Below are positions 41,649 to 51,081 of a DNA stretch of 59,261 nt, piece after piece. The notes below the pieces were generated by a model that saw nothing but the letters and a program-made list of their open reading frames with translations, was not told where the DNA came from and searched no databases. The DNA comes from Bacteroidia bacterium (GTDB lineage Bacteria; Bacteroidota; Bacteroidia; Bacteroidales; UBA932): positions 1 to 59,261 of the forward strand of contig JAGKTT010000012.1 in NCBI GenBank assembly GCA_021153285.1, given 5' to 3'. How positions within the stretch are numbered: the first letter of the stretch is position 1; every line of letters begins with the position of its first letter. Both the position numbers and the translations under genes were made by a program.

Positions 41649-43586
41649 ATGATATCTATTAACAGCCTTACGGTAGCATACGGAGGGTTTGTCCTGCTGA
41701 ATGATATCAATTTTCATATCAGCGAGAGTGATAAAATAGGCCTTGTGGGAAAGAATGGTGCGGGAAAATCCACTATTCTGAAACTTATATGTGGCATACA
41801 GAATCCGACCAGCGGAAAAGTGGCTGTTCCGAATGATGTGAAGATAGGTTATCTTCCTCAGATTATGGAGCATCACCGTGGCCGTACGGTCATAGATGAG
41901 GCGATGACTGCTTTTGCAGATATGTTTGCTCTGGAGGATGAACTGGAGAAGATTTCTTTGGAACTTGCTGAAAGACAGGATTATGAGTCTAAGGAATACC
42001 AAGATCTTATAGTAAGGATGAATGAGGTGAATGACCGTCTGGCATATACCCGTTCTGACAATCCTCGTGTCCAGGCAGAGCGGACTCTGATGGGACTTGG
42101 ATTCAAATATGAAGAACTCAGCCGCAATACGGAGACCTTCAGCCAAGGATGGAATATGCGTATCGAGCTTGCGAAGATTCTTCTTTCCAAGCCTAACGTT
42201 CTTCTGCTTGACGAGCCTACCAATCATCTTGATATAGAGTCTATTGAATGGCTTGAAGGCTATCTGAAGGATTATCGCGGTTCTCTTGTACTTATTTCCC
42301 ACGATAGAAAGTTTCTGGACAATGTGACCAACAGGACTGTGGAGATTATGCTTGGCAGGATTCACGATTATAAGGTTCCTTACAGCAAGTACCTGGAACT
42401 CAGAAAGGAACGTCTTGAGCAACAGCGTGCAGCATTCGAGAACCAACAGAGGATGATCGAGAAGACAGAGGAGTTTATAGAGCGCTTCAGGTATAAGCCT
42501 ACAAAGTCCAATCAGGTTCAGTCCCGCGTAAAACAGCTTGAGAAACTGGAAAGGATAGAGGTCGATCTGGAAGATAAATCTGCACTTGCTGTCAAGTTCC
42601 CTCCGGCTCCACGTTCTGGAGATATTGCATACAAGGCGGTTGATATGAAGGTCGGATATGGTACCAAGGTCGTGTTTGATGATGCACAGATCGAGGTAAG
42701 AAGGGGAGAGAAAGTCGCTCTTGTCGGAAGGAATGGTGAAGGAAAGACTACCTTGATGCGAGTGATAATGAACGAGCTGGATCCAATGGCAGGCGAGTCA
42801 CGGGTAGGATACAATGTCAGCATTGGATATTATGCTCAGAATCAGGAAGATATACTAGATAAAGAAGATACCGTGTTTGGTACTTTGGACAGAATAGCAG
42901 TCGGGGACATTCGTCTGAAGCTCCGTGATATTCTTGGGGCCTTCCTGTTCAAGGGAGAGGATATAGACAAGAAGGTAGCAGTGCTTAGTGGTGGAGAGAG
43001 GGCACGCCTGGCAATGGCGAAGCTGATTCTCAAGCCGTATAATCTTCTGGCGCTCGACGAGCCAACGAACCATATGGATATCCGTTCAAAGGATATATTG
43101 AAACAGGCGTTGAAAGCTTATGACGGAACTCTGATCATAGTATCTCACGACCGAGATTTTCTGGATGGACTTGTAGATAAATTATATGAGTTCAGAGATG
43201 GAAAGGTTAAAGAACATCTTGGAGGGGTTCAGGAGTTCCTTGAAAGAAGAAAACTTGAGAACCTGAGTGAACTGGAAAGACATAATAAACCAGTGGCAGA
43301 GGAGAAGCCTGCTGAGGTAGTACAGAAGAAAGAAGAGGCAAAGCAGGAGTATCAAGCTAAGAAGTTCGTATCTAAAGAAGAACGTAAGATAAGGAATCGT
43401 ATATCATTCTTGGAGAAGGGGATAGAGTCGATAGAAGCTAAAATGGCGGAGATTGAGGCAGTGCTGACGAATCCTGGAGAAGGAGATGATATAATGGAAT
43501 TGACCAGGTCATATCTTGAAAATAAGAGAGAGCTTGATTTCAAGATGGAAGAATGGGAAAAACTTAATGAACAACTAGAGCAATAG
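41649..43586 (+). CDS. ABC-F family ATPase
   Basis: Cytosolic protein of 645 residues with two ABC ATPase domains and no membrane domain. Domain 1 has Walker A GKNGAGKST, the signature FSQGW and Walker B LLLDEPTNHLD; domain 2 has GRNGEGKTT, LSGGERARLA and LALDEPTNHMD. A linker of about 80 residues joins them, and a coiled-coil, highly charged C-terminal part (KKEEAKQEYQAKKF) follows. The order matches the Uup-like/EttA-like translation factors that act on stalled or initiating ribosomes. Antibiotic resistance is not implied by the sequence. It is co-directional with tatC and rlmB. Confidence 0.93.
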   Translation: MISINSLTVAYGGFVLLNDINFHISESDKIGLVGKNGAGKSTILKLICGIQNPTSGKVAVPNDVKIGYLPQIMEHHRGRTVIDEAMTAFADMFALEDELEKISLELAERQDYESKEYQDLIVRMNEVNDRLAYTRSDNPRVQAERTLMGLGFKYEELSRNTETFSQGWNMRIELAKILLSKPNVLLLDEPTNHLDIESIEWLEGYLKDYRGSLVLISHDRKFLDNVTNRTVEIMLGRIHDYKVPYSKYLELRKERLEQQRAAFENQQRMIEKTEEFIERFRYKPTKSNQVQSRVKQLEKLERIEVDLEDKSALAVKFPPAPRSGDIAYKAVDMKVGYGTKVVFDDAQIEVRRGEKVALVGRNGEGKTTLMRVIMNELDPMAGESRVGYNVSIGYYAQNQEDILDKEDTVFGTLDRIAVGDIRLKLRDILGAFLFKGEDIDKKVAVLSGGERARLAMAKLILKPYNLLALDEPTNHMDIRSKDILKQALKAYDGTLIIVSHDRDFLDGLVDKLYEFRDGKVKEHLGGVQEFLERRKLENLSELERHNKPVAEEKPAEVVQKKEEAKQEYQAKKFVSKEERKIRNRISFLEKGIESIEAKMAEIEAVLTNPGEGDDIMELTRSYLENKRELDFKMEEWEKLNEQLEQ

Positions 43587-43588
43587 AT

Positions 43589-44335
43589 ATGGAAGAAAAG
43601 AAAATGCAGTATCTGTTCGGAATGCATCCGGTTCTGGAGGCAGTGAAGGCAGGAAAGAAATTTGATAAGGTTCTTTTAAAGCAGGGACTGGAGGGAGCGC
43701 AGTTCAGGGAACTGCTGGAACTCTTGAAAGAGAATGAGATTCCTTTCCAGTTTGTTCCTGGCGAAAAGCTCAACAGAGCAGTACGTGGATCGCATCAGGG
43801 AGTTCTGGCTTATATTTCACAGATCGATTATGTCGATATCGAGGATCTTGTCAATACAGCTCTCGCTCGTAGCGAGAATCCTCTTCTCGTTATTCTTGAT
43901 GGTGTAAGTGATGTGAGAAATCTTGGTGCTATCGCCAGAAGCCTCGAGTGTGCAGGTGGGCAGGGTATCATAGTACCGGCCAAGGGTGGTGCTGCAATGA
44001 ATGCCGATGCTGTAAAGGCATCTGCTGGTGCTCTTATGAGAATAGATACCTGCAAGGTTTCTAACCTTCGTGTAGCTGCATATTATCTTAAGCAGAGCGG
44101 CTTCAGACTTGTAGCTGCTACAGAAAAGACAGACAGACTCATATATGACGTGGATATGACCGGCCCTGTAGCAATTATTATGGGCTCTGAGGGTAAAGGA
44201 ATTTCACAGGCTATGCTCGACCTCGCAGATGATAAGGCTGCAATTCCAATGTCAGGTGAAATCACCTCACTTAATGTATCCGTTGCTTCAGCTGTCCTTA
44301 TGTACGAGGCTGTAAGACAGAGAATTGCAAAATAG
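43589..44335 (+). CDS. rlmB: 23S rRNA (guanosine 2251-2'-O)-methyltransferase RlmB-like
   Basis: SPOUT-class methyltransferase of 248 residues. An N-terminal substrate-binding domain (FGMHPVLEAVKAGKKFDKV) precedes the catalytic domain with its trefoil-knot motifs: LDGVSDVRNLGAIARSLE, then IMGSEGKGIS and IPMSGEITSLNVSVASAV. It methylates ribose 2'-O of G2251 in the peptidyl-transferase centre in family members; the related TrmH-type genes act on tRNA. It starts two bases after the ABC-F stop codon, so both concern the ribosome. Confidence 0.93.
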   Translation: MEEKKMQYLFGMHPVLEAVKAGKKFDKVLLKQGLEGAQFRELLELLKENEIPFQFVPGEKLNRAVRGSHQGVLAYISQIDYVDIEDLVNTALARSENPLLVILDGVSDVRNLGAIARSLECAGGQGIIVPAKGGAAMNADAVKASAGALMRIDTCKVSNLRVAAYYLKQSGFRLVAATEKTDRLIYDVDMTGPVAIIMGSEGKGISQAMLDLADDKAAIPMSGEITSLNVSVASAVLMYEAVRQRIAK

Positions 44336-44344
44336 ATTTTTCTG

Positions 44345-45421
44345 ATGTTTGTCCTGGATTCACACTGCGATACTCCGTCACAGATCTTGCGACTGAGGGA
44401 TATTTCCATTGATAATGACTATGCTCAAGTGGATATTCCGAAGCTGAAAAGAGGAGGAGTGGATGGAGTTTTCTTTGCTCTATACATACCATCTTCGATG
44501 GATACTGATCCGGATGCGGCAAGAGCTTATGCTTACAGGATGCTGGATGGAGTCAGAAATTCTCTTGACAATAATCCTGACGCTGTAATCACGACTTCTG
44601 TGCAACAGGCTTTGGAAAATCAATCAAAAGGATTGCTTTCCATATTCATAGGACTGGAAAACGGGGCGGCAATAGGGGATTCTCTCGATGAGTTACAGAG
44701 ATTCTATGCTGCAGGAGTAAGATATGTCACTCTATGCCATACAGGCAACAATCAGATTTGCGATTCCTGTGCACAGAAGTCCGGAAGATGGAATGGCTTG
44801 AGCCCTTTCGGGAAGGAAGTGATTGCAGAAATGAACCGTCTGGGAATGCTTATCGATGTTTCCCATATTTCCGATGCAGCCTTTTATGATGTGATAAACC
44901 TTTCCACCAAGCCTGTGGTGGCAACACATTCCTGCTGCAGAGCTCTGGCTGATCATCCTCGTAATCTTACTGATGATATGATCAGAAAGATCGCTGCCGG
45001 TGGTGGCGTTGTTCAGGTCAATTTCTATCCTGTATTTATTGATGACCGATTCCAGCATATCCTGAATGATTCAGGAATTATGGAAAAGGGGGAAATGATT
45101 GAAAGTGAATTTATAGCTGACCCTGCGAATCCTCTGAAGAGATCTGCCTGGAATGCTGTTCAGGATGAATTGAATGCTCTTGAGCGTCCTTCATACAAAA
45201 GAATCGTAGATCATATCGACCATATAGTCAGATTGGTCGGTATTGATTATGTAGGTCTTGGATCTGATTTCGATGGTATTGAGGTGACTCCTGATGGAAT
45301 GGAGGATATTTCAAGGTTTTCCCGTGTTTTAGACGAGATGCGTGCAAGAGGCTATTCTGAATCTGATATAGAAAAGGTGGCATCCGGAAATTTTTTCCGT
45401 GTGATGCTGGCTTGTCAATGA
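44345..45421 (+). CDS. M19-family dipeptidase
   Basis: Zinc-dependent dipeptidase of 358 residues, renal-dipeptidase type. The metal-binding N terminus is LDSHCDTP, the bridging Glu is in IGLENGAAI, and His ligands lie in LCHTGNNQIC, DVSHISD and THSCCRAL. GLGSDFDG is the conserved C-terminal motif. No signal peptide is present, so it works in the cytosol and likely cleaves dipeptides. It is the last of six co-directional genes and overlaps the convergent EamA gene by seven bases. Confidence 0.93.
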   Translation: MFVLDSHCDTPSQILRLRDISIDNDYAQVDIPKLKRGGVDGVFFALYIPSSMDTDPDAARAYAYRMLDGVRNSLDNNPDAVITTSVQQALENQSKGLLSIFIGLENGAAIGDSLDELQRFYAAGVRYVTLCHTGNNQICDSCAQKSGRWNGLSPFGKEVIAEMNRLGMLIDVSHISDAAFYDVINLSTKPVVATHSCCRALADHPRNLTDDMIRKIAAGGGVVQVNFYPVFIDDRFQHILNDSGIMEKGEMIESEFIADPANPLKRSAWNAVQDELNALERPSYKRIVDHIDHIVRLVGIDYVGLGSDFDGIEVTPDGMEDISRFSRVLDEMRARGYSESDIEKVASGNFFRVMLACQ

Positions 45422-46350
45422 TGCTTGCGGGTCTGCTGGTGAGCTACAATGAATGTCACGGTCACCATAATTATGCTAATTCCCGCAATTGTCCTCATTC
45501 CGAGATGTTCATTCAGGAACAAAACTCCTAATATGACAGCAGTAAGAGGCTGAAGAGCTCCAAGGATCGACGTCATTGTCGGTCCGATTCTTCTTACAGC
45601 TTTTACTCCGGTGAAGTTTGATACCATAGTAGACCATAATCCTAGTCCCGCGATAAGTCCCCATAGTCTGAAATCTGATATAAGGGTTATCCTGCCGTCA
45701 AAAATAAATCCGCATATGATGAAATAGACTGCGCTCAGCAGCATTATCCAGGTAGTGAACTTCACAACTTCTATCTTGTCAGCCTTTACCTGTTTCATCA
45801 ATATGTAATAGGCAGCGAATGAGAATGCAGATATTATCGAGCAGGTCAGACCTAGAGCAGTGTTACCTCCTGCTACTTTCAGCCCGTCTCCTGACGCAAG
45901 AAGATAGACTCCGAATATTGAAATCAATATGGAGACAATATTTACAAAGGATTTCTTCTCTCCGAAGAAAAGCATCATACATAAGGCAACGACCACCGGG
46001 TACATAAAGTTGATGGTGGAAGCGATTCCGCTTGCAATATTGGCATATCCCAGCAGGAGAGTGATGGATGTGATCGAACGAAGGAGACTCAGAACCACTA
46101 CTTTCCATACTTCATCGAACGATGCCAGTTTAAGAGTCTTTCCCTTGGATGCTGCATAGATCATAAGTACTATTGCAGCTACAGTCCAACGATAGGACAG
46201 AACGTCAAAATTACTCAGACCTGCTGCTAGAAGACCCAGACTGAAGAGAGGGGAGAAACCGAAAGAGCAAGATGAAATAATGGCATAGAACACGCCATTC
46301 AAGGTAATCCTTTTCTTCTTTTTAATATATCTTGAGTGTGCTATCTCCAT
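45415..46350 (-). CDS. EamA-family drug/metabolite transporter
   Basis: Inner-membrane protein of 311 residues with ten hydrophobic segments in two five-helix repeats (EamA domains about 20-150 and 170-300). The GSASTINFMYPVV-like (GIASTINFMYPVVVAL) and LGALQPLTAVILGVLFLNE segments are typical family ends of each repeat. The transported substrate, probably a metabolite or amino acid exported or imported by proton exchange, cannot be told. Two copies of the AAACAAAAATGTT palindrome lie upstream of it. Confidence 0.9.
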   Translation of the reverse strand: MEIAHSRYIKKKKRITLNGVFYAIISSCSFGFSPLFSLGLLAAGLSNFDVLSYRWTVAAIVLMIYAASKGKTLKLASFDEVWKVVVLSLLRSITSITLLLGYANIASGIASTINFMYPVVVALCMMLFFGEKKSFVNIVSILISIFGVYLLASGDGLKVAGGNTALGLTCSIISAFSFAAYYILMKQVKADKIEVVKFTTWIMLLSAVYFIICGFIFDGRITLISDFRLWGLIAGLGLWSTMVSNFTGVKAVRRIGPTMTSILGALQPLTAVILGVLFLNEHLGMRTIAGISIIMVTVTFIVAHQQTRKHH

Positions 46351-46434
46351 TTATCTCCCTTTTATATCTAATGTCTTGTTTGATAATTAGTTACAGCTTT
46401 ATATAAGCCAGTCTTATTGTTTACAATGTTTACG

Positions 46435-46469
46435 AAACAAAAATGTTATTAACCTAAACAAAAATGTTT
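46435..46469. promoter_or_regulatory. tandem palindromic sites upstream of the EamA gene
   Basis: AAACAAAAATGTTA (46435-46448) and AAACAAAAATGTTT (46456-46469), 21 bases apart from start to start, thus two helical turns. They may be operator sites. Confidence 0.5.
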
Positions 46470-46486
46470 TATTGACTGGTATTTAG

Positions 46487-47758
46487 TTATTTAAGTTCGT
46501 TTGCAATTTTTACTCTCAAATAGTTGAGTGCAGTCGATGCAAAGCGTTCGATATTACGTTTCCTATTGCTTTTGAAGACTGCACTGAAGGTCTCAGTACC
46601 CTTTTCGGAACTGACACCTATCCATACAAGACCGACAGGTTTTTCCGCGCTTCCACCACCTGGGCCTGCAATTCCTGAGGTAGCTACGGAGTAGTCACTG
46701 CCTGTCAGTTTTCTTACTCCCTCTGCCATCGCGGCTACGCATTCGCTGCTTACAGCGCCGTAACGGGAAATGATTTCCTCCGGTACTCCTAAAACTCCGG
46801 TCTTTACGCTGTTGGCATATGATGTGACAGATCCGAGAAAATATGCTGATGATCCGGCAATGGACGTAATAAGTGCGGAAATTGTTCCTCCTGTGCAGGA
46901 TTCGGCAGTGGCAAGGGTCTTGCCATTTTCGGCCAATATGCGTCCTATGCAGCTTTCAAGGGTATCATCCATCTCGGAGTAGATAATGTCTCCTAAAATA
47001 TCTTTTAATGATGCAATTTCAGTATCAATTCTTTTTACTGCATCCTCTTTTCTACCACCGTATATGGAAAGTCTGAGTCTGACTCCGGTAAGAGGGTTCG
47101 GGAGGTAGGCCAGATGCATATCCTCAGGGAGACTGTCCTCCCATTTTTCAATCATCTTTGCCAATGCAGATTCAGCTACTCCGTATGTCATTAAAGTACG
47201 GTGGTAAATGTCTGATAATGAATTATGTGACTTGATATCATCTACAATGTCCGGAAGTGCTCCAATGGCTTCAAACGGTACTCCAGGAAGTGAATAAAGC
47301 GTTGCCTTATGTCCGAACCTTGCTTCATCAAATCTGAATACCATTATAGGAGCGGTACCCAGGTGGTTAGGTATTACCTCGCAAGTATCCGGTACTGATG
47401 CTTGGGCGATATTGATATCCAATATATCCAATCCTCTGGCACTTAATAGATTATGAATAATCTCCAACTGTCTTTCATCTGTTTTGAAGGCAGTGGATCC
47501 GGATAGTTCTGCCAGTGCATTCTTTGTTATATCATCCTTTGTCGGCCCCAAGCCTCCGGTAACGATCACAATATCGTTGTCTCTCAGTTCTTCAGAAAGA
47601 GTTCCAATAATGTCTCCACGGTCATCACCGATGGATGTCATTCTGGCTACTTTTACTCCTATCTCGTTGAGAACCAATGAAATATTCGATGAATTGGTGT
47701 CAACGACCTGCCCTATAAGGATTTCGTCGCCGATTGTGCAGATGGATGCCTGGATCAT
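46487..47758 (-). CDS. cinA: CinA: nicotinamide-nucleotide amidase and ADP-ribose pyrophosphatase
   Basis: Cytosolic protein of 423 residues. The N-terminal half is a MoCF/COG1058 domain (ICTIGDEILIGQVVDTNSSN, TGGLGPTKDDIT), active on ADP-ribose and related pyrophosphates. The C-terminal 165 residues form the PncC amidase domain (ATAESCTGGTISALITSIAG, then SGIAGPGGGSAEKPVG), which deamidates nicotinamide mononucleotide for NAD recycling. Both halves are complete. Its start codon overlaps the stop codon of pyrD by four bases, so they are coupled on the minus strand. Confidence 0.95.
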   Translation of the reverse strand: MIQASICTIGDEILIGQVVDTNSSNISLVLNEIGVKVARMTSIGDDRGDIIGTLSEELRDNDIVIVTGGLGPTKDDITKNALAELSGSTAFKTDERQLEIIHNLLSARGLDILDINIAQASVPDTCEVIPNHLGTAPIMVFRFDEARFGHKATLYSLPGVPFEAIGALPDIVDDIKSHNSLSDIYHRTLMTYGVAESALAKMIEKWEDSLPEDMHLAYLPNPLTGVRLRLSIYGGRKEDAVKRIDTEIASLKDILGDIIYSEMDDTLESCIGRILAENGKTLATAESCTGGTISALITSIAGSSAYFLGSVTSYANSVKTGVLGVPEEIISRYGAVSSECVAAMAEGVRKLTGSDYSVATSGIAGPGGGSAEKPVGLVWIGVSSEKGTETFSAVFKSNRKRNIERFASTALNYLRVKIANELK

Positions 47759-48795
47759 TTAGCGTCGTTTTCGAGATATTTGATGATATTCTTGATCAAT
47801 GCAGGGCCTTCGAAGATAAAGCCTGAATAGATTTCCACCAATGATGCACCTGCATCAAGCATAGCCTTAGCTTGCTCCGGTGACATAATTCCTCCGACTC
47901 CGATGATCGGAAGCTTTCCTTCCGATCTGCTGTGAACATATTTCACCAGTTCCAGATTCTTTTTATGAACGGGAGCTCCTGACATTCCGCCATTGCCTAT
48001 CGCTTCGATCTTCTCCTTGCTTATGCTGGTGATGCCTTCACGGCTTCTTGTGGTGTTTCCGGCTACAATTCCGTCAATTCCGGAACGGAGACAGTAATCT
48101 ACGATTTCATCAAGCTGCTGATGGGCCAGATCAGGGGATACCTTAAGCAGGATAGGCTTGTAAGTGTCATAGTACATACGGAGTTCAAGCAGCTTGTCCA
48201 CGATTTCCCCGAGGAAGGAAATATCCTGTAATGCTGTAAGGCCCACTACATTAGGACAGGATACGTTAACGACAAACATATCGACGAAGTCGTAAAGAAG
48301 TCCGAAAGACTTTTCGTAGTCCTTTGCGGCGTCCTCATTTATGCTGGCGGTATTCTTGGAGATGTTTGCAGCTACAATCACTTCAGGACGAACCTTCTTC
48401 AGATGCTCTACAGCATTCTTTACACCTTTATTATTGATGCCGAATCTGTTGATTATAGCTTTATCTGCTGGAATTCTGAAACATCTCGGTTTGGGATTGC
48501 CATCTTGGGGAAGAGGGGTCAGCGAGCCGATTTCAACGAAACCGAAGCCGAAATTAGCCATATCATTGTAGAATTCTCCGTTTTTATCAAGACCACCCGC
48601 CAATCCTACCGGATTCGGGAATCTGATGCCGAAGACTTCTTTTTCCAAACTTGGAGAGTCTTTCTTATATATGGCTCTTATAATTGAATGGGCAAATGGG
48701 ATATGCCTTAAAACGGCGAGAAATTTAAAAAGGATATTATGAGCAGTTTCAGGATTGAATCTGAACAAAATGGGCTTGATAAAGTGCTTGTACAT
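47755..48795 (-). CDS. pyrD: dihydroorotate dehydrogenase (quinone), class 2
   Basis: Membrane-associated flavoenzyme of 346 residues that oxidises dihydroorotate to orotate in pyrimidine synthesis, with electrons passing to quinone. The FMN and substrate segments are visible: PVGLAGGLDKNGEF, IVAANISKNTAS-like (VIVAANISKNTASI) and NVSCPN with GNTTRSR and GVGGIMSP. The N-terminal helix (PILFRFNPETAHNILFKFLA) is the class 2 membrane-association segment and is complete. It precedes cinA with a 4-base overlap. Confidence 0.95.
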   Translation of the reverse strand: MYKHFIKPILFRFNPETAHNILFKFLAVLRHIPFAHSIIRAIYKKDSPSLEKEVFGIRFPNPVGLAGGLDKNGEFYNDMANFGFGFVEIGSLTPLPQDGNPKPRCFRIPADKAIINRFGINNKGVKNAVEHLKKVRPEVIVAANISKNTASINEDAAKDYEKSFGLLYDFVDMFVVNVSCPNVVGLTALQDISFLGEIVDKLLELRMYYDTYKPILLKVSPDLAHQQLDEIVDYCLRSGIDGIVAGNTTRSREGITSISKEKIEAIGNGGMSGAPVHKKNLELVKYVHSRSEGKLPIIGVGGIMSPEQAKAMLDAGASLVEIYSGFIFEGPALIKNIIKYLENDAK

Positions 48796-48853
48796 ATGCT
48801 TTGATCTTTAAAAGACAAATATACTAAAAAAGCAGCACTTATGCAGTACTTTT

Positions 48854-49288
48854 CTACATTTCCTGAAAAGTTCCATCGTCAAAAAGTACGATAATTTTAG
48901 ATACTTTCCTTTGTTTACCAATCGTTTGTGTGATGTTATCTAAATTATCGATTTCAGTCGTGGCTGGCTCAGAATACGGAATTATGTCCTTATCTACAAT
49001 TTCATCGATTCTCGGTATAGGTTCAAAGGTAGGGAAGAGCAGGCTTTCATCCTTAGGTTCTTCTTTAGGTATCTCGGTATCCTTATACATCTTGCCTTTG
49101 CCGAAGATCAGCCACTCTATATTTAGGCGAGGGTATTTGGCCATTATTGCCTTGATGAAGTCAAAGCCAGGATTGTTTCTTCCTGACAGTACGTGTGAAA
49201 CGCTGGCGCGAACAACATTGAGTGTATCCGCAAATTGTGCCTGAGTGATGTTCTCGGCAGCGAGAAACTGTTTTAACCTATTGTTCAT
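48854..49288 (-). CDS. XRE-family transcriptional regulator
   Basis: Cytosolic DNA-binding protein of 144 residues. The helix-turn-helix is in residues 1-60 (ITQAQFADTLNVVRASVSHV, then LSGRNNPGFDFI), with WLIFGKGKMY after it as in many Bacteroidales regulators. The C-terminal half is acidic and unstructured-looking, ending in RKVSKIIVLFDDGTFQEM. It likely binds its own upstream region: TTACAAATGTAA (49307-49318) begins 19 bases from the start codon. The direction is opposite to queA. Confidence 0.85.
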   Translation of the reverse strand: MNNRLKQFLAAENITQAQFADTLNVVRASVSHVLSGRNNPGFDFIKAIMAKYPRLNIEWLIFGKGKMYKDTEIPKEEPKDESLLFPTFEPIPRIDEIVDKDIIPYSEPATTEIDNLDNITQTIGKQRKVSKIIVLFDDGTFQEM

Positions 49289-49780
49289 TATTGTTTACAT
49301 TGATGTTACAAATGTAATAAGAATAAATGTAAAATCAAATTAAATTTATTGATTAGAGTTGTGAATAATGATGTAGTAATGTATACAATATAATTATCAA
49401 TTACTTTAGATTATATTATATAAATATCTGATATTAAATGGTATAAATTATAAAATATTAGGCATTTTCTCGCAATGGATGGAAATATAAGCAAATATAT
49501 AGTCGGGTACAAAATCAATCTATAGTCAAAGTTTATTTAAAAGTACATAAATTACTGATAATCAATGCTATTATATAGGTTAAAAAGAAATTATAAGAAA
49601 AAATTATATCACATATGTGTAATTTACAAACGTTGAAGCGTAACCAATCAAAATGAGTGAAATAATTTACAGACATTACAAATGTTAATGGAAATGTAAT
49701 CGAATGTCTTGGTTACAAATGTTACAAAGGTGGAATTTCGTTTTTCTTCAGGAATTGACTAAATTTGCATTAGAAAAATA
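49289..49780. promoter_or_regulatory. AT-rich intergenic region with repeated TTACAAATG sites
   Basis: This gap of 492 bases holds no gene that I can support. TTACAAATGTAA (49307-49318), TTACAAATGTTA (49676-49687 and 49713-49724) and a weaker TTACAAACGTTG (49624-49635) recur at both edges, near the XRE and queA promoters. A -7 box for queA, TAAATTTG, lies at 49760-49767. The sites are candidate operators for the XRE protein. Confidence 0.5.
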
Positions 49781-51001
49781 ATGATGATTATTATGATTCC
49801 TGAAATAAGAATAGAAGAATTTAATTATATACTTCCTGATGAGAAGATTGCTAAGTATCCTCTTCCTAAGAGAGATTCTTCAAAGCTTCTGATATATCGT
49901 GACGAAAAAGTCTCAGAATCTTCTTTCTCTTTACTTCCTGGTGAACTTCCTGAAGATTCCCTGATGATATTCAATGATACCAAGGTCGTTCCCGCACGAC
50001 TTCATTTTCAGCGTGCATCCGGGGCTCATATTGAGATATTCTGTCTTGAACCGGTTCTACCAGAGGAATATGTCAGTATTTTTGCGACCACTGACAGATG
50101 CAGATGGAAATGCATCGTCGGAAATGTAAAAAGATGGAAGAATGATACATTATCCTTATATAATCCTATGAATGACAGGGAAATTTCTGAAATGGGTCTT
50201 AAGGCGGACCTTGTGGAAAGAGTCGGCGAGACCTCAATAGTAGAGTTCTCCTGGGACAATGGAGCGTCATTTTCAAGTGTACTTGAGGTTTGTGGTTCAG
50301 TGCCTATCCCTCCATATCTGAACCGTGAAACAGAAGAAGTAGATCTGGAGCGATATCAGACTCTTTATGCACGTTTCAGAGGATCTGTCGCGGCACCGAC
50401 AGCCGGATTGCATTTCACTGATAATGTGCTGGAGGACATAAAAGCACGAAATATCTCCACTGAAACGGTATGCCTGCACGTTGGAGCCGGTACTTTCCTT
50501 CCTGTCAAGAGTTCTCTTGTTTCAGAGCACACTATGCATAGGGAACCTTTTGTCGTCACTCTTTCATTGCTCGAAAAGCTACTTGAAAGCAAGGGTAAAG
50601 TCATTGCTGTAGGAACAACATCTGTCCGTACTCTCGAGTCCTTATATTATATTGGTGTGAGTTGCATAGAGAAAGGTATTCCTTTTGATGTGAATCAATG
50701 GGATCCTTACTCCAGAGATTATTCATACTCTATGGAAGAGTCTCTTTCTGCGGTCATCAAGTATCTTAAGGATAATAATAAAGAGGAATTGAGTCTCGGA
50801 ACGAGGATAATAATTGTCCCGGGATTCCGTTTCCGCGTCGTAGATGTACTGGTAACTAATTTCCATCAGCCTCAGAGTACTCTTCTGCTTCTGATATCGG
50901 CATTTGTCGGGGGAGATTGGAAAAAGATCTACGATTATGCCCTGGGGCACGATTTCCGCTTCCTAAGCTATGGCGACAGCTCGGTTCTGTTCCGTAAATA
51001 G
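49781..51001 (+). CDS. queA: S-adenosylmethionine:tRNA ribosyltransferase-isomerase
   Basis: Cytosolic enzyme of 406 residues that adds an epoxycyclopentanediol from SAM to preQ1 at wobble position 34 of tRNA in queuosine synthesis. Family segments include FNYILPDEKIAKYPL, SLMIFNDTKVVPARL, the long SVAAPTAGLHFT motif and VGAGTFLPVK, with TNFHQPQSTLLLLISAFVGG near the C terminus. Three ATG codons open the frame (49781, 49784, 49793); the last one fits the family start equally well. It appears monocistronic, with XRE-type sites upstream. Confidence 0.95.
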   Translation: MMIIMIPEIRIEEFNYILPDEKIAKYPLPKRDSSKLLIYRDEKVSESSFSLLPGELPEDSLMIFNDTKVVPARLHFQRASGAHIEIFCLEPVLPEEYVSIFATTDRCRWKCIVGNVKRWKNDTLSLYNPMNDREISEMGLKADLVERVGETSIVEFSWDNGASFSSVLEVCGSVPIPPYLNRETEEVDLERYQTLYARFRGSVAAPTAGLHFTDNVLEDIKARNISTETVCLHVGAGTFLPVKSSLVSEHTMHREPFVVTLSLLEKLLESKGKVIAVGTTSVRTLESLYYIGVSCIEKGIPFDVNQWDPYSRDYSYSMEESLSAVIKYLKDNNKEELSLGTRIIIVPGFRFRVVDVLVTNFHQPQSTLLLLISAFVGGDWKKIYDYALGHDFRFLSYGDSSVLFRK

Positions 51002-51019
51002 AATTACGATTATTTGGAG

Positions 51020-51050
51020 TTTGCATTTTTGTAAAAAGATTTTATATTTG
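51020..51050 (+). promoter_or_regulatory. perfect -33/-7 promoter of the acyltransferase gene
   Basis: TTTG (51020-51023), 19 bases, TATATTTG (51043-51050), 31 bases before the start codon. Confidence 0.75.
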
Positions 51051-51081
51051 CAAATTGTACTAATACTTACACTTTTGAACG

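Noticed and set aside
41568..42446. 292-codon minus-strand frame opposite the ABC-F gene
   Set aside because: It lacks domain features and lies within a certain gene; it is a mirror frame.
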